From Nitratiruptor sp. (lineage in GTDB: Bacteria > Campylobacterota > Campylobacteria > Campylobacterales > Nitratiruptoraceae): a stretch of DNA of 64,000 nt. The stretch's first letter is position 1; the number at the start of each line of letters is the position of its first letter. Below the pieces are notes generated by a model. That model was given only the letters and a program-made list of their open reading frames with translations, was not told the origin of the DNA and did no database searches. This document shows, piece after piece, positions 60,546 to 64,000 of the stretch. Location of the stretch: the NCBI GenBank assembly GCA_009659925.1, contig PUXW01000006.1, positions 116,767-180,766 on the forward strand, written 5' to 3'. A program made the position numbers and the translations under genes.

Positions 60546-62303
60546 ATGATCCTACTTTACGACAGCACCCTCAAACCAGAAGAGGTACAAGAAGTAGCTC
60601 GGGAGATCAAGGAGCAATTTGGACGCTCCCCCATCCAACACGTTTTTAGGAAAAATCTTCAAAAGTTTTCGGATGGAGAGACCCTCTTCGTTCTAGCCCC
60701 CGATGAGGATCTTCAAATCTGGCTCGCCAATATCCGTCGAAGGAGATTGCGCCTTTATATCCTGCCCTATGGGAAGAATTTAAAGGCCCAGCGCTTCTTC
60801 AACCTTCCATCAAACCCAAGGGAACTCTTTCAAAAGGCCCACTTTACCAACTGGCTCACCTTGGCCAACGAGATCCCCCTCTTCGATCGTCTCCTCATTC
60901 AGGAAGCAAGATCGCGAAAGGGGCTTTTCCCCTTGCGCCTCTTCCCCTCTCCCCACCTCTTTCCGGTAACTATCGAAGCTGGTGGCCGCACCATCACCAC
61001 CGCCGCCCTCATGATGGAAGGAGGAGGGGAACTCTCCATGGAGCATCACTACCCCTTCCTGGAGGAGCCAAGCTGTAACCGGGTCGCCCTAATCATCTAT
61101 GCTCCCACATCCCTCATTGAACTCATTCCAACCCTCCTAGGGCGTGCCAAGAGGCCTCGAAACTTTGGGATCGTGCGCACAAGGGAGATCACCATCCACA
61201 CTGGAGGAAGGTCGACTATTCTCGCAGATGGCAAGGTGGTCCAGGGGGATCGGGTGGTTCTACGGGCGAGCAAAACCAACCTTCAAATCGCCACAGGGAG
61301 AAGATGCCACCTCAACGGGCGCGATTCTATCCGGATCGACGGACTCCCTCGGGATCGAGAGCTCATCGACTTCTTTACCAAGAAGGGGCTTCCACTCCTG
61401 CCCATTGCCAGCGAAGAGGCCTTCGCCGAGCTCTTCACCAAGATTCGTGACAATGCCCGTTTGAGTCCCCCTTTCGTGACCCTCTTGGTGCTCAGTGTCC
61501 TCATGGCCACCATCGGCCTCTTCCAGAACTCGGCCCCGACCATCATCGGCGCCATGATTCTAGCACCCCTCATGGCTCCCATCATCTCTTTGGCCATGGG
61601 ACTCATCCGCTTCGAAGGCCAATTAATTGCTAGGGCGAGCAAGACCATTCTCATCTCCATTGCCCTAGCCCTAGGGCTCTCGGCCCTCTTTGCCGCCCTC
61701 ATGCCCTACCACCACCTCACCGACCAGATGGCCCAGCGAACCAATCCAACCCTCCTCGATTTAGCCGTCGCCCTTTTATCTGGAATTGCAGCAGCCTACG
61801 GCCATGCCAACTCCAAGGTCGGTGCTTCCCTAGCGGGAGTGGCCATTGCGGTGGCACTGGTTCCTCCACTGTGTGTGGCTGGGATCGGTCTTGGATGGGG
61901 GGAGTGGGCGGTCTTCAAGGGGGCCTTTCTCCTCTTTGGGGCCAACCTGGTTGGGATTACCTTCGCCGCAGGGGTGATGTTCTACCTTCTCGGTTACGCT
62001 TCCAAACGCTACCTCAAGGGAGCTTTGACCATCAAGTTGGCGATGCTTCTCTCCATCACCCTCCCCCTCTACCTCTCTACCCAAACCCTCTTTCTCTATG
62101 AGGGGATCTATCAGGAGATCATGGAGGAGCGTTATCCGGGAGTTCACTTCGAAGTGGATCGAATCTACCAGCGGGAGGGGGGAATCTACATCGATTTAGA
62201 GGTCATCGCCTCCAACCCCCAAGCGGCTCGCAGCGCCATAAAGGCCTTGCGCCGCCGCTTTCGGGAGTACCATTTCATCATCACCTACAAGGAGCTTTTA
62301 TAG
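60546..62303 (+). CDS. DUF389 membrane protein with N-terminal lipid-kinase-like domain
   Basis: 585 residues. The C-terminal part (about 305-510) is DUF389: [19 protein letters not shown] and further helices with [32 protein letters not shown], then a soluble tail. The first ~280 residues look like a diacylglycerol kinase fold: [12 protein letters not shown] (49-60) stands where GGDGT is expected, [12 protein letters not shown] (71-82) where LPLGTGNDFA is expected, and [11 protein letters not shown] (225-234) resembles the late DGE motif. The catalytic glycines are lost, so it is probably a binding domain. Function unknown. Confidence 0.8.
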   Translation: MILLYDSTLKPEEVQEVAREIKEQFGRSPIQHVFRKNLQKFSDGETLFVLAPDEDLQIWLANIRRRRLRLYILPYGKNLKAQRFFNLPSNPRELFQKAHFTNWLTLANEIPLFDRLLIQEARSRKGLFPLRLFPSPHLFPVTIEAGGRTITTAALMMEGGGELSMEHHYPFLEEPSCNRVALIIYAPTSLIELIPTLLGRAKRPRNFGIVRTREITIHTGGRSTILADGKVVQGDRVVLRASKTNLQIATGRRCHLNGRDSIRIDGLPRDRELIDFFTKKGLPLLPIASEEAFAELFTKIRDNARLSPPFVTLLVLSVLMATIGLFQNSAPTIIGAMILAPLMAPIISLAMGLIRFEGQLIARASKTILISIALALGLSALFAALMPYHHLTDQMAQRTNPTLLDLAVALLSGIAAAYGHANSKVGASLAGVAIAVALVPPLCVAGIGLGWGEWAVFKGAFLLFGANLVGITFAAGVMFYLLGYASKRYLKGALTIKLAMLLSITLPLYLSTQTLFLYEGIYQEIMEERYPGVHFEVDRIYQREGGIYIDLEVIASNPQAARSAIKALRRRFREYHFIITYKELL

Positions 62304-64000
62304 ATCCCGTTCGATGACCTCCTGGAACCTGGTGTAATAGATGGAGCGAAGCTGCTCTAGGGGCATGGAGATATCACAAAGGCGAAACTCCCTGCCCCCC
62401 ACCGTTCCCAAGGGGACGACGGGAATACCGATCTCCTGGGCGAGCTCTTCGAGATCGTGCATCTTCTGGGGAGCAATTTCCACCAGGGCCCGACTGAAGC
62501 TCTCGCTAAAAATCTCCCTGCTATCCTCAAAGCAGAAATTTCCCAAGAATCCCTTGTTCCCCACCGCCGCCATCTTGGCAAGGGCGATGGCGATCCCACC
62601 AACCCCCACATCTTTGGCGGCCTTGAGGAGCCCCCGCCTATTGGCTTCGATGACAAAGTCCCAGAGTTTGCGCTCCCGCTTGTAGTCGATCCGGGGCAGT
62701 TCTCCAGCGATCTTGCCAAAGAGCTCTTTAAAATAGAGACTTCCGCCAAACTCCTTGAAGGTCTCCCCAACGATGTAAACCACATCTTCCTCCTCCTGGA
62801 GAGCGCTGGGGAGGACCTTGGAGGCATCGTCGATGAGTCCAACCATGGCCACGGTTGGTGTTGGATAGACACTGACCCCCTCTGTCTCGTTGTAAAGACT
62901 CACATTACCAGAGACCACAGGGGTGTTGAGGGCGCTACAGGCCTCCTTGATCCCCTCGGTCCCCTGGGCGAACTGCCACATGACTTCTGGATTCTCGGGA
63001 TTGCCGTAGTTGAGGCAGTCGGTGATAGCCAGAGGAGTGGCCCCGGTCATAGCCACATTGCGCCCGGCACTCATGACAGCCGCCGCTGCCCCTCCTTTGG
63101 GGTCGATGTAGCAGTAGCGGGGGTTGCACTGGCTACTCATGGCTATCCCCTTTCCGCTCTCCTTGACCCGGATGACGCTTGCTCCCAGACTCCCTGGATG
63201 TTTGATGGTGTTGGTCTGGACCATCGAGTCGTACTGCTCGTAGATCCACCCCTTGTCCACCACCTCCAGACTCCTCCAGAGCCGCTGGAAGGCCTCTTGA
63301 TTGGCGATCCGGGGGAGGGTATCGATGGTCACTTCCTTGATGTAGTCCAGATAGTCGGGCCGCTTGGTGGGACGATCGAGGATAGGAGCCTCTTCGCTCA
63401 CTGGGGCCACAGGAATGTCGGCTACCTTCTCTCCATGCCAGAAGAGCTCCATTCGGCCGCTGTCGGTCACCTCCCCAATCACCGCCGCATCGAGATCCCA
63501 TTTGCGAAAGATCTCCATCACCGCCTCTTCACTCCCCTTCTTGGCGCAAATGAGCATCCGCTCCTGGGATTCAGAGAGCATCAGCTCATAGGGAGTCATC
63601 CCCTCTTCCCGCATCGGGACCCGATCGAGGTAGAGCCGCATGCCGCTTCCGGCTCGCCCGGCCATCTCGAAGCTGCTGGAGGTGAGTCCAGCCGCTCCCA
63701 TGTCTTGGATTCCGACCACATAGTCGGTTTTGAAGAGCTCCAAACAGGCCTCTAAAAGGAGCTTCTCGGTGAAGGGGTCTCCCACCTGCACAGTGGGGCG
63801 GAGGTTCTTGGACTCCTCGGTGAAACTATCACTACTCATGACAGCCCCTCCAAGGCCGTCCCTTCCCGTCTTGGAGCCTACATAGATGACAGGGTTGCCC
63901 ACCCCTTCAGCCCGTCCGTAGAAGATCTCCTCCCTCCTGCAGATTCCGAGGCTGAAGGCGTTGACCAGAATGTTCCCGTTGTAGCAACTCTCGAAGCTCA
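62298..64000 (-). CDS. purL: Phosphoribosylformylglycinamidine synthase II (5' end cut by window)
   Basis: 567 codons of the C-terminal part; the frame runs open to the right edge, so about 170 N-terminal residues are missing. PurL makes FGAM from FGAR, glutamine and [69 protein letters not shown] and [18 protein letters not shown] are typical of the stand-alone (PurSQL) type. Its end overlaps the DUF389 gene by 6 bases. The second purine gene of the window, unlinked to purH. Confidence 0.95.
   Translation of the reverse strand, partial: SFESCYNGNILVNAFSLGICRREEIFYGRAEGVGNPVIYVGSKTGRDGLGGAVMSSDSFTEESKNLRPTVQVGDPFTEKLLLEACLELFKTDYVVGIQDMGAAGLTSSSFEMAGRAGSGMRLYLDRVPMREEGMTPYELMLSESQERMLICAKKGSEEAVMEIFRKWDLDAAVIGEVTDSGRMELFWHGEKVADIPVAPVSEEAPILDRPTKRPDYLDYIKEVTIDTLPRIANQEAFQRLWRSLEVVDKGWIYEQYDSMVQTNTIKHPGSLGASVIRVKESGKGIAMSSQCNPRYCYIDPKGGAAAAVMSAGRNVAMTGATPLAITDCLNYGNPENPEVMWQFAQGTEGIKEACSALNTPVVSGNVSLYNETEGVSVYPTPTVAMVGLIDDASKVLPSALQEEEDVVYIVGETFKEFGGSLYFKELFGKIAGELPRIDYKRERKLWDFVIEANRRGLLKAAKDVGVGGIAIALAKMAAVGNKGFLGNFCFEDSREIFSESFSRALVEIAPQKMHDLEELAQEIGIPVVPLGTVGGREFRLCDISMPLEQLRSIYYTRFQEVIERDL

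Noticed and set aside
62457..63755. A 432-codon open frame antisense to purL
   Set aside because: purL is intact in this stretch and the antisense product has no motif.
1..64000. CRISPR arrays, tRNA or rRNA genes, insertion sequences, prophage
   Set aside because: No regularly spaced repeats, no cloverleaf or rRNA signatures, and no transposase or phage structural genes were recognised on either strand.

Overview
The window reads as one contiguous stretch of chromosome from a member of the Campylobacterota (former Epsilonproteobacteria). Several gene strings match arrangements I remember from Helicobacter pylori and Campylobacter jejuni: ppiD-bioA; DUF2018-ispB-hemA-proS-(fxsA)-dsb-hemC; argG-rplI-hslV-hslU-era; cbpA-hspR; and a XerH-type single recombinase. 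GC is clearly above 50 percent by eye, so this is not Helicobacter or Campylobacter proper. A free-living, probably marine or vent lineage with higher GC is more likely, but the genus cannot be named from the sequence alone. No rRNA, tRNA, CRISPR array, insertion sequence or prophage was recognised. No gap between genes exceeds 300 bases; the largest, about 170 bases, lies between two divergent tyrosine recombinases.

Layout. 1-6.3 kb: a truncated PpiD-like chaperone, bioA, rsmH, an FtsL-like protein and an orphan RND pump. 6.3-12.7 kb: a haem, prenyl and translation operon (DUF2018, ispB, hemA, proS, fxsA, a Dsb oxidoreductase, hemC). 12.7-16 kb: valS with a dimeric dUTPase on the minus strand, divergent from a UvrD-family helicase. 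18-27 kb: a nine-gene minus-strand operon colinear with mshI-J-K-L-M-N-E-G of the MSHA pilus locus and with the cts DNA-uptake genes of C. jejuni. 27.2-31.6 kb: argG-rplI-hslV-hslU-era. 31.6-37.9 kb: rsmD, an orphan OppC-like permease, two small unknowns, a TonB-dependent receptor, a small periplasmic protein and a GGDEF-EAL protein, which together look like a c-di-GMP signalling module. 37.8-42.8 kb: kdsB, a tRNA methyltransferase, a cysteine-cluster protein, a TPR lipoprotein, trpC, yqeY and dksA. 42.8-45 kb: a flagellar stator locus motA-motB-motB behind a near-perfect sigma28 promoter. 45-47.5 kb: chorismate mutase, xerH and a second, divergent tyrosine recombinase with nested inverted repeats between them. 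47.5-50.7 kb: a methyltransferase, murA, and hspR with cbpA. 50.7-56.8 kb: a dynamin-like GTPase, a siroheme nitrite/sulfite reductase, DUF72, purH and a LOG-family protein. 56.8-64 kb: a divergent NDP-forming acyl-CoA synthetase-like protein, gap, gpmA, a DUF389 protein carrying a degenerate lipid-kinase-like domain, and a truncated purL.

The genome is very compact. Genes in the same direction usually overlap by 1-4 bases, and all nine convergent gene pairs overlap or abut at their 3' ends. Most promoters show only a TATAAT or TACAAT -10 box without a good -35, as is usual in this phylum. The parts most likely to be new are the MSHA/cts-like operon with its unassigned member, the TonB receptor/periplasmic protein/GGDEF-EAL trio, the second MotB with a damaged peptidoglycan-binding motif, the recombinase pair and its palindromes, the permuted acyl-CoA synthetase-like protein, and the lipid-kinase-like/DUF389 fusion.
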